Below, in pieces: positions 1 through 10,614 of a stretch of 64,000 nt of DNA. Source of the stretch: Piliocolobus tephrosceles (lineage: Eukaryota; Chordata; Mammalia; Primates; Cercopithecidae); assembly GCF_002776525.5 (NCBI RefSeq), contig NC_045448.1, forward strand, positions 106,181,839 to 106,245,838, read 5' to 3'. The position numbers and the translations under genes were made by a program. Under the pieces are notes generated by a model, which worked only from the letters and a program-made list of their open reading frames with translations, made no database searches and was not told the origin of the DNA. Numbering within the stretch: position 1 is the first letter of the stretch; the number at the start of each line of letters is the position of its first letter.

Positions 1-981
1 ACAAATGGGATCTAATTAAACTAAAGAGCTTCTGCACAGCAAAAGAAACTACCATCAGAGTGAACAGGCAACCTACAGAATGGGAGAAAATTTTTGCAAT
101 CTACTCATCTGACAAAGGGCTAATAACCAGAATCTACAAAGAACTCAAACAAATACACAAGAAAAAAACAAACAACCCCATCAAAAAGTGGGCAAAGGAT
201 ATGAACAGACATTTCTCAAAATAAGACATGGATACAGCCAACAGACACATGAAAAAATGCTCATCATCACTGGCCATCAGAGAAATGCAAATCAAAACCA
301 CAATGAGATACCTTCTCACACCAGTTAGAATGGCAATCATTAAAAAGTCAGGAAACAACAGGTGTTGGAGAGGATGTGGAGAAATAGGAACACTTTTACA
401 CTGTTGGTGGGATTGTAAACTAGTTCAACCATTATGGAAAACAGTATGGCAATTCCTCAAGGATCTAGAACTAGATGTACCACATGACCCAGCCATCCCA
501 CTACTGGGTATATACCCAAAGGATTATAAATCATGCTGCTATAAAGACACATGCACACATATGTTTATTGAGGCACTATTCACAATAGCAAAGACTTGGA
601 ATCAACCCAAATGTCCATCTGTGACAGACTGGATTAAGAAAATGTGGCACATATACCCCATGGAATACTATGCAGCCATAAAAAAGGATGAGTTTGCATC
701 CTTTGTAGGGACATGGATGCAGCTGGAAACCATCATTCTTAGCAAACTATCACAAGAACAGAAAACCAAACACCACATGTTCTCACTNNNNNNNNNNNNN
801 NNNNNNNNNNNNNNNNNNNNNNNNNNNNNNNNNNNNNNNNNNNNNNNNNNNNNNNNNNNNNNNNNNNNNNNNNNNNNNNNNNNNNNNCAGCACACCAACA
901 TGGCACAAGTATACATATGTAACAAACCTGAACGCTATGCACATGTACCCTAGAACTTAAAGTATAATAAAAAAAAAAAAA
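1..981 (+). mobile_element. L1 3' end (ORF2 C-terminus and 3' UTR), gapped
   Basis: The sequence enters inside L1 ORF2 and shows the C-terminal Cys/His-type region (frame from 228, CWRGCGEIGTLLHCWWDCK). The 3' UTR and A-rich tail end near 981. An assembly gap of 100 N covers 788-887, near the ORF2/3' UTR border. The frame upstream of 228 has a stop in the aligned position, so the element is not intact. The high similarity to primate L1 suggests a fairly young L1PA/L1PB-age copy. Confidence 0.9.
788..887. other. assembly gap (100 N)
   Basis: A run of exactly 100 N, probably a gap of unknown size. It falls in the L1 3' end, a usual place for assembly to fail. Reading frames drawn through it are meaningless. 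Confidence 0.98.
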
Positions 982-1770
982 GATTTTTTCTCCATGTTTG
1001 GTTTTCAACGTTGTGACTATGACAGGATGATTTTCTTCTTATTCACTCTGGGATTCACTGAACCTCTTGGATCTATAAATTTACATCTTTAGACAAATTT
1101 GAGAGATTTGCAGCCATTATTTCTCCAAAGATTTTCCCCTGTTGTCTCTCTCTTTTCATCTTAAAACTGAAAATACAGTGTCTATTTCCCCACAGTTTCT
1201 AAAGTCCTGTTTATTTAAATCTTGCATCTGTTTTTCAGACTTGACAATTTCTATTGATCTATCTCAGAGCCACTGACTCCTCTGCCATTTCTATTCTGTT
1301 CTGAAGCCCATCCAGTGGATTTTTTTTTTTTAACATTAAGATGTTTTATTTTTTAGTTCTGGAATTTTCATCTTTTTGTTTCTTTAATAGTTTATTATAA
1401 GCATATTTTCTTTGACTTTAATGAACCTAGTTATTATAGCTGCCATAAAGTCCTTGTCTGATAATTCAACAACTGGATCATCTCAGGGTTAATTGGCTTA
1501 TATTTTTTCTCTTGAAACTGGATGATCACATTTTCATGGTTACATGTTGAACAACTTAGAATCTTAACCCATACTTTATAAATGTTAGGTTGTAGAGACT
1601 CTGAATTCTGTTACATTCCTCAGAACACTTGTTATTTTTGTTTTAGCAGATAATTAACTTTGTTGAATTTATACTGCAAATGCTGTGGCTTGGGTGGCAG
1701 GTAAAAATTTCAGTTTAGCTCTTTCACCCTTAATTGATCTATTTGCAATTTGTCCCTGCATATATGGTTA
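982..1770. mobile_element. ancient L1-derived sequence
   Basis: AT-rich text with phrases typical of old L1M elements (ctgataattcaacaactggatcatctcagggtt and similar). It shows no coding potential and no host exon. The family name is from memory. Confidence 0.5.
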
Positions 1771-1776
1771 AGATGA

Positions 1777-2083
1777 GGCCAGGTGTAGTGGCTCACACCT
1801 GTAATCCTAGTACTCTGGGAGGCCGAGTTGGGTGGATCACTTGAGGTCAAGAGTTAAAGGCTAGCCTGGCCAACACGGTGAACCCTCCCCCTCTACTAAA
1901 AATACAAAAATTAGCCAAGTGTGGTGGTGCATGCCTGTAATCCCAGCTACTTGGAAAACTGAGGCAGGAGAATGGCTTGAACTTGGGAGGCAGAGATTGC
2001 AATGAGCTGAGATTGTACCACTGGACTCCAACCTGGGTGACAGAGCAAGACTTAGTCTCTAAACTAAAAATTAAACAAAAAGG
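1777..2083 (+). mobile_element. Alu (older, AluJ/S type)
   Basis: Starts ggccaggtgtagtggctcac and has both monomers, the A-rich linker and an eroded A-tail. Many substitutions relative to AluY indicate an old copy. It splits the surrounding ancient L1. Confidence 0.9.
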
Positions 2084-4134
2084 TGTCAGAGATGTGGGCC
2101 AAGTTTATACACAAAATCTGTGGCTCCTAGTCTTTGGACCTTTCCTTGCTGGTATTCTCTCTATATACACGAAGAGCTGTAGTTTTCCCAAACTCTGTTT
2201 TGTGAGTTTTCAAGCCAGAAAGACTGTAAGTCTTCATTCAGACTTTAAGCCTCCACGTGTAGTACTTACCATGTCTTGCCTTAGCCTGCCCTTAAGGTAA
2301 AATATGTAATAACAGGACATTCACCACATCAGAATCTGCTGGCTTTGGTGCCTCTCTTGAGTCTCTGGGTAGTTATAGCTATCTGTTGGAGGGTCTGTGT
2401 TAAGAGTTTACTTGAACATAATGGAAGTGGAACTCCTCTCACCTTCATTTTGAAGGCTGGTTTGACTGCATATACAATTCTTTGCTGATAGGTTTCTAAA
2501 CTCTTTTCTTTTTATACTCTGCCATTCCAATACCCTCTAGTATCTATAGTTTTTGTTGAGAAGTCATCTGTAATCATGTCAATCTTCCTCTGAATGTAAT
2601 ATATTGTGTTCTTTTGTCTGGTTTCAATAATTCCTTGTTAGCAATTTGACTATGATGTGTGTGGGAGTAGTTTCTTTGTATTTATCATGTTTTGAGGTTC
2701 TTTAGGCTTCTTGAATCTATTAACATTTTCTACCACATTTTTGGAAGTTTTCAGTTATTTTGTCTCCAGTGATTTTTTTTTTCTTTCTCTTTTTCTATCT
2801 CCTCCTCTTCTAGGACTTCAATTACACATATTTTAAAATGCGTGACATTATTCCAAGAATCTGAGGTTCTGTTGACTTTTCTTCAATATTCTTTGCCTTT
2901 TTTGTTTTTCGGATTGAGGAAATTTTATCAACCGATATTCAAATTCGGTGATTCCTTGGCCTTTTCCATTGTGCTGCTCAGTCTATTTAGTGTACTTTTT
3001 GTACCTTTCAGCTCTAGAATTTTCCACTTGCATTTTAATACCTTCAATTCTGTATTGAGATTATCCATGTCTTCACTGATACTCTACCTTTCTTTTATTC
3101 TTTGTATATATTTATAATAACTACTTTGATGTCTGGTATACAACATCTGGAATAAATCAAAATTTTTATTGAATGTCTTTTATCATAAGAATAAAATGCA
3201 TTTTCCTGTTTCTTTGCATGTCTACTAAATTTTGGTTCAAAATTGGACTACAGGCAATATATTCTAGTGATTCTGGATTCTGTTGTGTTCGTAAGGGTTT
3301 TTCTTGTGTGTGTGTGGTTTCTTTTTTGTACATTTAATTTTTTATTTTCAATTCTAGTAGGCAGTCAACTTGCCTGGACTCAAACTGCAAACTTTTTTCT
3401 CTTGTAATATGAAGCAGTTCACATCTCTACTTTGTTCTTATGGCTTTAAATTGCTGCTTTTATCCTGGCCTCTTGGGTGTTTTCCCTATGCGTACATAAT
3501 ATAGTGGTCATCCAGGGATTTCGGCAGCTTTGAGGGCTCACTCCTTCAAAGATTCCCTTGTTTAAATTTCCAACTATTATTCCAGCCTTGAATTCTGTCC
3601 CCTGCTACTTTAAACCCATAAGGCATTAGATTACTGCTGCCCAAGCTGCACATGGCTTGGAAATGCACTTCAGTTAAAAAGCAGCAAACACACAGACCTT
3701 TCTCTGTGCGGCTCTGTTTCTTAACAGTACATTCCTCTCTGGTCTCTGCCTAATTTTTTTTACAGTATTCCATGGGTTCTCCCTTGTACCTGAATAATTT
3801 AGTGGCTAGCTAAGAATTACGGCAAAGTTCATACTTAGGTTTTATGACTCACTCTTACTGTAGTTTCTTGCTGCTGAGCATTTTCCTTTAAACTTCCACT
3901 TTTTTTTCCTAGCCCTGAACTCTTACTTCTGGCACCTTGAGCCAGTTAGGCTACAGTTTTTTTGTTGCCTTGACCCTGAAAGTTGGGGAGTGCCTTCACG
4001 CCAGAATGTCACGAACTCACAATTTTTCCCTTCTCCAGTTGCAGTTTTAAAGAATAAGCCCTCCAGCAGCTTCTCTCTGTTCTTGAGCATTTTATTGTGC
4101 CTGTAAATAGCTGGTAACTTAAAACACTTTTTCC
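2084..4134. mobile_element. ancient L1-derived sequence, continued
   Basis: The part at 2,700-3,330 resembles the same L1M region as 982-1,640 (the 'gaggttctgttgac', 'catctgg' and 'ttttcctg' phrases recur), so two related copies probably lie in tandem. The rest of the stretch is less certain. I see no host gene in it. Confidence 0.45.
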
Positions 4135-4139
4135 AGGTC

Positions 4140-4501
4140 TGTATTAGTCTGTTCTCATGCTGCTAATAAAGACATACTCAAGATTGGGTACTTTAGAAAG
4201 GAAAGAGGTTTAATGGACTCAAAGTTCCACATGGCTGGGGAGGCCCCACAATCATGGCAGAAGGCAAGGGAGGAACAAAGATAATGACTTATATAGAAGC
4301 AGTCAAAAGAGCATGTGCAGGGGAACTCCCTTTTATAAAACCATTAGATCTCATGAGACTTATTCCCTATGACGAGAACAGTATGGGAAGGACTTGCCCC
4401 CATTATTCAATTACCTCCCACTGGGTCCCTCCCATGACATGTGGGAATTATGGGAGCTACAATTCAAGATGAGATTTGGGTGGAGACACAGCCAAAATAT
4501 A
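4140..4501 (-). repeat. 3' LTR of the MaLR element
   Basis: The terminal repeat is about 360 bp. Its inner end has decayed from the usual ccatatca to ccaaaatata. It is clearly similar to the other LTR at 5,978-6,349, with scattered substitutions. Confidence 0.85.
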
Positions 4502-5382
4502 TTTTTCCACCCCAGCTCCTCCCAAATCTCATGTCCTCACATATCAAAACCAATTATACTTTCCCAACAGTCCTCTAAAGTCTTAGCTCATTTCAGCATT
4601 AACTCAGAAGTCCACAGTCCAAAGTCTTAGCTGACACAAGGCAAGTACTTTCTGCCTATGAGCCTGTATAATCAAAAGCAAGTTATTAACATAATCATTC
4701 CAAAGGGGAGAAATTGGTCAAAATGAAGGAGATAGGGCAGTCAAATCTTAAAGCTCTGAAACGATGTCTTTTGACTCCTTGTCTCACATCTAGGTCATGC
4801 TGATGCAAGAGGTAAGCTCCCTTGGATTTGGACAGCTCTGCCCCCAGGGGGGCTTTCCAGAGTACAGCCCCACATCTGGTTGCTTTCACGGCTGGTATTG
4901 AGTGTCAGTGGATTTTCCAGTCGCACAGTGCAAAGCTATCAGTGGACCTACCTTTCTGGGATCTGAAGGATGGTGGCCCTCTTCTCACAGCTCCACTAGG
5001 CAATGCCCCAGTAGGGACTCTTTTGGTGGGGGGGGGGGGGTATCTGAGCTCACATTTTCCTTCTGCACTGCCCTAGCAGAGGTTCTCCATCAGGGCCCCA
5101 CCGCTGAAACAAACTTCTGCCTGGACATCCAGGCATTTCCATACATCCTCTGAAATCTAGGCGGAGGTTCACAAACCTCAGTTCTTGACTTCTGTGCACT
5201 CACAGGCCCAACACCACATGTAAGCCACAAAGGCTTAGTGCTTGCATCCTCTGAAGCAACAGCTTGAGCTGTAACATTGGCCTCATGGCTGGAGCTGAAA
5301 CAGCTGGGATGCAGAATGCCCTGTTTGAAGGCTGCATAGAGCCAGGGTCCCTGGGCTCAGCCCACAAAACCATTTTTCCCTT

Positions 5383-5931
5383 CTAGGCCTCTAGGTCTGT
5401 GATGGAGGGCTTCCACAAAGGTCTCTGACATGCCCTGGAAACATTTTCCCCACTGTCTTGGTGATTAGTATTTGGCTTCTCATTACTTATGCATATTTCT
5501 GCAGCTGGCTGGTATTTCCTCCCAGAAAATGTGGTTTTCTTTTCAACCACATCATCAGGTTGCAAATTTTCCAAACTTCCATGCTCTGTCCCATCTTGAA
5601 TGCTTTGCTGCTTAGAAATTTCTTCTGCCAGATACCCTAAATCATCTCTCTCAGTTTCAAAGTTCCACAGATCTCTAGGGCAGGGGCAAAATGCTGCCAG
5701 TCTCTTTGCATGGCAAAGGGAACATTTCATCCAGTTACCAGCAAGTTCCTCATCTCCATCTGAGACCACCACAGCCTGGACTTTATTGTCCACATCACTA
5801 TCAGCATTTTGGTCAAAGCCATTCAACGAGACTCTAGGAAGTTCCAAACTTTCCCACGTTTTCCTGTCTTCTGAGTACTCCAAACTGTTCCAACCTCTGC
5901 CTGTTATCCAGTTCCAAAGTTGCTTCCACAT
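5383..5931 (-). pseudogene. open frame in MaLR internal region (182 codons)
   Basis: This is an uninterrupted minus-strand frame just after the primer-binding region, where a gag-like gene would be in a retroelement. The product is acidic, with Trp-rich and Cys-containing segments (CSLCHAKRLAAFCPCP). It has no recognisable retroviral enzyme motif. MaLR internal regions are known to carry only remnants of coding sequence. The frame is unusually long for such an old element. It is treated as a relic, with no evidence of expression. Confidence 0.5.
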
Positions 5932-5977
5932 TTTCAGGTATTTTTACAGCAGCACCCCACTCCTGGTACCAATTTGC

Positions 5978-6349
5978 TGTATTAGTCTGTTCTCATGCTG
6001 CTAATAAAGACATACCAAGACTGGGTAATTTAGAAAGAAAAGAGGTTTAATGGACTCACAGTTCCACATAGCTGAGATAGCTAGGGAGGCTTCACAATCA
6101 TGGTGGAAAGCGATGGAGGAGCAAAGGCATGACTTACTTGGTGGCAGACAAGAGTGTGTGTGCAGAGGAACTCCCCTTTATGAAACCATCAGATCTCATG
6201 AGACTTATTCACTATCACAAGAATAGGATGGGAAAGACCCGCCCCCACGATTCAATTACTTCCCACTGGGTCCCTTCCATGACATTTGAGAATTATGGGA
6301 GCTACAATTCAAGATGAGATTTGGGTGAGGATACAGACAAACCATATCA
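5978..6349 (-). repeat. 5' LTR of the MaLR element
   Basis: The repeat is about 372 bp, from tgtattag to accatatca. Its own promoter would read towards lower coordinates. It is the copy next to the primer-binding-site-like sequence. Confidence 0.85.
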
Positions 6350-6445
6350 AGGTCTTAAAATTGTTACCTGTAAAAGGATTTGCCTGACTACTTCATATTG
6401 GCACATTATTGGCAGTTCTGTAAGTGTAGTTTGTGTGTGTGTGTT

Positions 6446-6729
6446 TCTGAGATGGAGTCTCACTCTGTCACCCAGGCTGGAGTACACTGGCGTGATCTAG
6501 GCTCAATGCACCTCTGCCTCCCAGGTTCAAGCCCTTCTCATGCCTCAGCTTCCCAAGTAGCTGGGATTACAGGCATGCACCACTGTGCCTGGCTAATTTT
6601 TGTATTTTTAGTAGAGATGGGGTTTTTCCATGTTGTCCAGACGGGTCTTGATCTCCCAGCCTCATTTTATCCACCTGCCTCAGACTCCCAAAGTGCTGAG
6701 ATTGTAAGTGTGAGCCACTGTGCCTGGCC
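6446..6729 (-). mobile_element. Alu
   Basis: Antisense Alu from tgagatggagtctcactctg to gccactgtgcctggcc. It is moderately diverged and preceded by a short GT run. Confidence 0.9.
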
Positions 6730-6734
6730 TAAGC

Positions 6735-7318
6735 CTAGTTTTAATTTGTATTTCTCTTATCATTAGTGAAATTAAACATCTTTTCATATTTTTAGGTCTA
6801 TCTTTACATCTTACGGATAGTTTATTGTCTTTAGCCTATTTTTCTTCCACGTCTTTGGTCAGTTTTTCCCTTGAATTTTAAAGAGCTCTTTGTATTTTAC
6901 AGACACCAGCCCTTTGTGTGCTATTTAGTGCAAATACTTTCTCTCCATTTGTCATTTGTCTTTTGACTTTGTTTATGGTGTCTTTGGAAATACATTTTAA
7001 AAAATATATTTTTATCTAGTCAAGGTTAGCAACATTTTATTGCACCTGGATTTTGAGTTATATTTGGAAAACCTTTTTCTACATTAAGTTATAGAGGAAT
7101 TCACTCATGTTTTCTTCTAGTACCTGTTTCCTATTTTCTTTTTTCTTTTTTTTTTTTTACATTTAGGACTTTTATCAATTTGGAGTTTATTCTTGTATGT
7201 GGTGTGAGCCATGGATCTAATTTTATTGTTTTCCAATGGCTATCCATTGTCCCAGCACTTATTATTAAAGTTTCAGTGATTTGAGATGCCACCTTTATAA
7301 TATACAACATTTCCAAAT
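6735..7318 (-). mobile_element. antisense L1 fragment (old)
   Basis: Reads as the reverse of L1 ORF2 (gtcatttgtcttttgactttg, ttggagtttattcttgtatgtggtgtgag). There is no open frame of note. Confidence 0.65.
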
Positions 7319-7540
7319 ATGGTCAGCCGTCTGTATCCTCAGGTTCTGCATCTGTGGATTCAACCAACTGTGGATTGAAAATTACAGTATTCATGGCATG
7401 TGGAACCCATAAAGATGGAGGGCTGACTTTTTGTATCCATGGGTTCCACAGGGCCAACTTCAGGAATTGAGCATCCTCAGATTTTTGGTATCCAAGGGGT
7501 TCCTGGACCCAACCCTCTGAATACTGAGGGACAGTTGAAG
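7319..7540. mobile_element. Tigger/MER2-like DNA transposon fragment
   Basis: Two inverted halves match each other: tcagccgtctgtatcctcagg...ggattcaaccaactgtggattg at the left, and atccatgggttcc...gtatccaaggggttcctgga...tactgagggaca at the right. This is the pattern of a short internally deleted Tigger-type element. Confidence 0.6.
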
Positions 7541-7631
7541 ATAGATATACAGATGGATAGACAGATAGATGATAGATGGATGGATGGATGGATAGATATA
7601 TAGATAGATAGACAGATAGATAGATAATATA
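7541..7631. repeat. GATA/GGAT microsatellite
   Basis: Interrupted tetranucleotide array of gata and gatg units directly against the Tigger fragment. It is likely to vary in length between individuals. Confidence 0.9.
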
Positions 7632-7689
7632 TATTATGTCTTTCCTGGACACTATTTTATTCCATCAGTCCATTTGCCTTTCCTTGTGA

Positions 7690-8424
7690 TAGCACACAAG
7701 TAAATTTTTTTAACTTATAAGTTCAGGGGTACATGTGCAGGTTTGTTACATAGGTAAATGTGTGTCACGGGGGTTGGTTGTAAAGATTATTTCATCATCC
7801 AGGTATTAAACTTAGTATCCATTAGTTTTTTTTCTGCTTCTTTCCCTCCTCTTACCCTCCAACCCTCTGATAGGCCCCAGTGTGTGTTGTTCCCCCTGCC
7901 ATGTGTCCATGTGTCTTATCATTTAGCTCCCATTTATAAGTGAGAACACACAGTGTTTGGTTTTCTGTTCCTTTGTTAGTTTGCTCAGGATAATGGCTTC
8001 CAGCTCCATCCATGTCCCTGCAAAGGACATGATCTCATTCTTTTTTATGGCTGCATAGTATTCCATTGGTGTATATGTACCACATTTTCTTTATCCAGTC
8101 TATCACCGATGGGTATTTGCGTTAATTCCATGTCTTTGCTATTGTGAATAGTGCTGAAATAAACATACGCATACATATGTCTTTATAATTAAAAAAATTT
8201 ATATTTCTTTGAGTATAAAGCCAGTAATGGGATTGCTGGATTGAATGGTATTTCTGTCTTCAGGTCTTTGAGGAATTGCCACACTGTCTTCCACAACGGT
8301 TGAACAAATTTACACTCCCAACAGTGTAAAAGCTTTCCTTTTTCTCCACAACCTCGCTAGCATTTGTTATTTTTTCACTTTTTAATAATAGCCATTCTGA
8401 CTGTTGTGAGATGGTATCTCATTG
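7690..8424 (-). mobile_element. antisense L1 3' end
   Basis: The antisense L1 3' UTR starts at ttttaacttataagttcagggg. Antisense ORF2 C-terminus follows (ggctgcatagtattccattgg, gagatggtatctcattg). It stops at the provirus insertion point. Confidence 0.85.
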
Positions 8425-8428
8425 GTGC

Positions 8429-8475
8429 TGAAAGGAATCAGACACACTTCTCAGCTTCCTGGGCCCAACACTAAC
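8429..8475 (+). repeat. start of 5' LTR, cut by gap
   Basis: Matches 9,154-9,200 base for base as far as I can see. The N run follows at once, so only the first 47 bp are present. Confidence 0.85.
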
Positions 8476-8485
8476 NNNNNNNNNN
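8476..8485. other. assembly gap (10 N)
   Basis: The run of 10 N lies inside the provirus. Its true size is unknown and could be several kilobases of retroviral internal sequence. Confidence 0.98.
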
Positions 8486-8920
8486 GAACAGAGCCATATC
8501 TCTTCTCCTTTTGCACACAAATAGGAGAGATATCGCTGACTTCTTTTTCTCAGCAAGAAATATCCCTGAGAAGGAGAATGCGCTCTAAGGGTAGGCCTAT
8601 AAATGACCCCCTTGGAGGCATGCTGCCTTTTACAGTTGAAGCCGAAGGGATGAAATAAGCCCCGGCCTCCTGTAGTGCTCTCAGGCTTATTAGGATGAGA
8701 AAATTCCCACCTAATAAATTTTGGTCAGTCAGGTTGTTTGCTCTCAAACCCTATTTCCTGATAAAATGTTATCAATGACTATGTGTGCCCAAAATTTCAT
8801 TAGCAATTTTAATTTTATTTTTAACACCATAATGTGATCTCATCCTGCCCCCACTTACTTTGTAATATTCTACTGCTTTGTGAAGTATGTAATCTCAGTG
8901 TCATGCTGACAATGGTGGAA
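8486..8920 (+). repeat. LTR-like segment inside the provirus
   Basis: Phrases such as tctcagcaagaaatatccctgagaaggagaatgcgc, cctaataaattttggtcag and gatgttatcaatgac-like text resemble a HERV-K-group (class II) LTR rather than gammaretroviral coding DNA. If so, another LTR was inserted into or recombined with this provirus, or the gap joins unrelated contigs. The identification is from memory only. Confidence 0.45.
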
Positions 8921-8927
8921 TTCCTCT

Positions 8928-9110
8928 ATGTTTTCCCTGTTAGCCCCCTTCCTTGGACCCCTGCTAAGTCTACTATTTCTGCTTACCGTAGGACCTTGTG
9001 TCGTTAACAGAATTTTGCAGTTTGTCAGAGAGAGGTTTGACACCGTACAGCTCATGGTCCTCAGAGCCCAATACCAACCTGTACATGCTGAAACAGAATC
9101 AGATTTATAA
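8928..9110 (+). pseudogene. remnant of retroviral env, transmembrane-subunit C-terminus
   Basis: The open frame of about 60 codons shows a hydrophobic membrane-spanning stretch (roughly residues 4-26), then a charged cytoplasmic tail with Tyr-containing motifs. It ends about 30 bp before the polypurine tract. The position and pattern fit the end of a gammaretrovirus-type env. Everything upstream (surface subunit, fusion peptide) is missing or replaced by LTR-like DNA, so no complete envelope protein is encoded here. Confidence 0.8.
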
Positions 9111-9153
9111 GACCCAAGATTGGCTCTAGAGGTACCTAAAACAAAGGGGGGAA

Positions 9154-9593
9154 TGAAAGGAATCAGACACACTTCTCAGCTTCCTGGGCCCAACACTAAC
9201 ACATTCCTCCATACATCACAACTTCCAGGGCCCAGTGTAAACATTCCAAACTTCCAGGGCCCAGTGTAAACATTCCAAACTTCCAGGGCCCAGTGTAAAC
9301 GTTCCAAACTTCCAGGGCCCAGTACAAACACCACCTGGAGAGTACCGTTTGTACTGAAAGCACGGGAACCAATTGTAATGCTGTAACCTAAAGAATTCCC
9401 TTGTTTCTCTGTAACCTTACATATCCCGTTTTCATCGGGCTATAAAAAGCGAGCGCACGCATTGTTCGAGGCCCTCTTGTATGTTATGGAACGGAGGGAC
9501 CAAGTTCGAACTTGCAATAAAGATCCTTGCCACTTGCCTTTGACTCTGGACTCTGGTGGTCTTCTTTGGGGAATAAACGGTCTGGGCATAACA
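9154..9593 (+). repeat. 3' LTR (440 bp) with tandem U3 repeats
   Basis: Complete LTR from tgaaagg to ataaca. U3 holds three full 29-bp direct repeats (9,222-9,250, 9,251-9,279, 9,280-9,308) and a partial fourth, probably enhancer units. A TATA box (ctataaaaagc, about 9,440) and a polyadenylation signal (aataaag, about 9,517) are in the expected order. Confidence 0.88.
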
Positions 9594-9597
9594 GTGC

Positions 9598-9720
9598 CAC
9601 ACTATTTTAAGCATAGAGATATCATAACGCTTTAATATGCTAATACAAGTTCCTCCTCAGAGTTTTATTTTTCAGTATTTTCTTAGCTACTCACATGTTT
9701 CTTTTTCCATATGAACTTTG
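9598..9720. other. short unassigned flank of the provirus
   Basis: AT-rich, with possible L1 fragments. No gene is visible. Confidence 0.4.
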
Positions 9721-9729
9721 TTGACAAAA

Positions 9730-10260
9730 AGAGTTAAACTCTGTAAAATATTTGTTGAGATTTATTCTGAGCCAAATATGAGTGACCACAGCCCATGACA
9801 CAGCCATCAGGAGATCCTGAGAACTTGTGCCCAAAGTGGTTGGGGTTCAGCTTGGTTTTATCAATTTTAGGGGAGACATGAGACATCAGTTAAATACCTT
9901 TAAGATATACAATGGTTCAGTCTGGAAAAGTTGGACAATTCAAAGTGGGAAGTTTCCAGGTTATAGGCAGATTTTAAAATTTTCTGATTAGCAATTGGTT
10001 GAAAGAGTTATTATCAAGGGAATGGAATGTGTGGGTTAAAATAAGAGGTTGTTGAGATCAAAGTTTTATCATGCTGATGAAGCCTCCAGGTACCAGGCTT
10101 CAGAGAGAATAGATTGTAAATGTTTCTTATCAAGCTTAAGGTCTGTGTTGATGTTAATGCTGGAGGGTATAATGAGGCATGTTCAACCCCCACTTCCCCT
10201 CAGGGCCTGAACCAGTCTTTCAGGTTAAACTTTAGAGTGCCCTGGCCTAAGAGGAAGATG
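9730..10260. repeat. probable old ERV1-type LTR
   Basis: Text such as gagccaaatatgagtgaccacagcc and gaggcatgttcaacccccacttccc is familiar from an ERV LTR family that I cannot name with certainty. There is no coding sequence. Confidence 0.4.
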
Positions 10261-10614
10261 GTTGGGGGGCTTATAATTTTATTTTTGGTTTACCACTTTA
10301 CTATAAACTTTTCAAGCCTCATAAAATGTTTTCTGTTGTTTTTACTTGGATTGTGTTATAGTAATACATGAACTCAGGGAGAACTATCATCTTCATGATG
10401 TTCAGTCATCCTATCTAAAACAAGGGATGTTCCAGTCTACTTTTGTTATCTTTCAAGAGATCTAGATACATAGGCATTATTATGTATCAAAGTTTTTCAA
10501 AGTGTTTCAAAGTTTTTCATGCATTGGTTTTGCACATTTCTTGTTAAGTTTATTCTAGGTACAGTCCATGCTCATTATTTACAGATTCCATACTTGTGAA
10601 TTCACCTGCCTGCT

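Larger units (their letters stand above)
4140..6349 (-). mobile_element. complete MaLR element (THE1/MST-like), LTR-internal-LTR
   Basis: Two LTRs in the same minus orientation flank about 1.5 kb of internal DNA. Each LTR reads tgtattagtctgttctcatg on the plus strand and ends in ccatatca or a decayed version. The 5-bp target duplication aggtc is present on both sides (4,135-4,139 and 6,350-6,354). Next to the 5' LTR (minus-strand sense) lies a primer-binding-site-like ggtaccaggagtgggg. Before the 3' LTR is a purine-rich tract. MaLRs are non-autonomous ERVL relatives that have been silent since early primate evolution. A run of 13 G lies at 5,028-5,040. Confidence 0.9.
8429..9593 (+). mobile_element. 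class I endogenous retrovirus, gap-shortened
   Basis: Starts with LTR sequence tgaaaggaatcagacacac at 8,429, which recurs as the start of a complete 3' LTR at 9,154. The element is bounded by a 4-bp direct repeat, gtgc (8,425-8,428 and 9,594-9,597). That size is usual for gammaretrovirus-like integration. A 10-N gap at 8,476-8,485 hides the rest of the 5' LTR and an unknown amount of internal sequence. The tail of an env gene and a polypurine tract (9,140-9,153) precede the 3' LTR. The clean ends suggest a fairly recent insertion. A PTERV/CERV-type identity is possible but unproven. Confidence 0.85.

Noticed and set aside
228..953. 241-codon open frame
   Set aside because: It is L1 ORF2 C-terminus extended artificially through 100 N, not a host gene.
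9222..9329. regular repeats considered as a CRISPR-like array
   Set aside because: The units are contiguous with no spacers and sit in a retroviral U3 in primate DNA.
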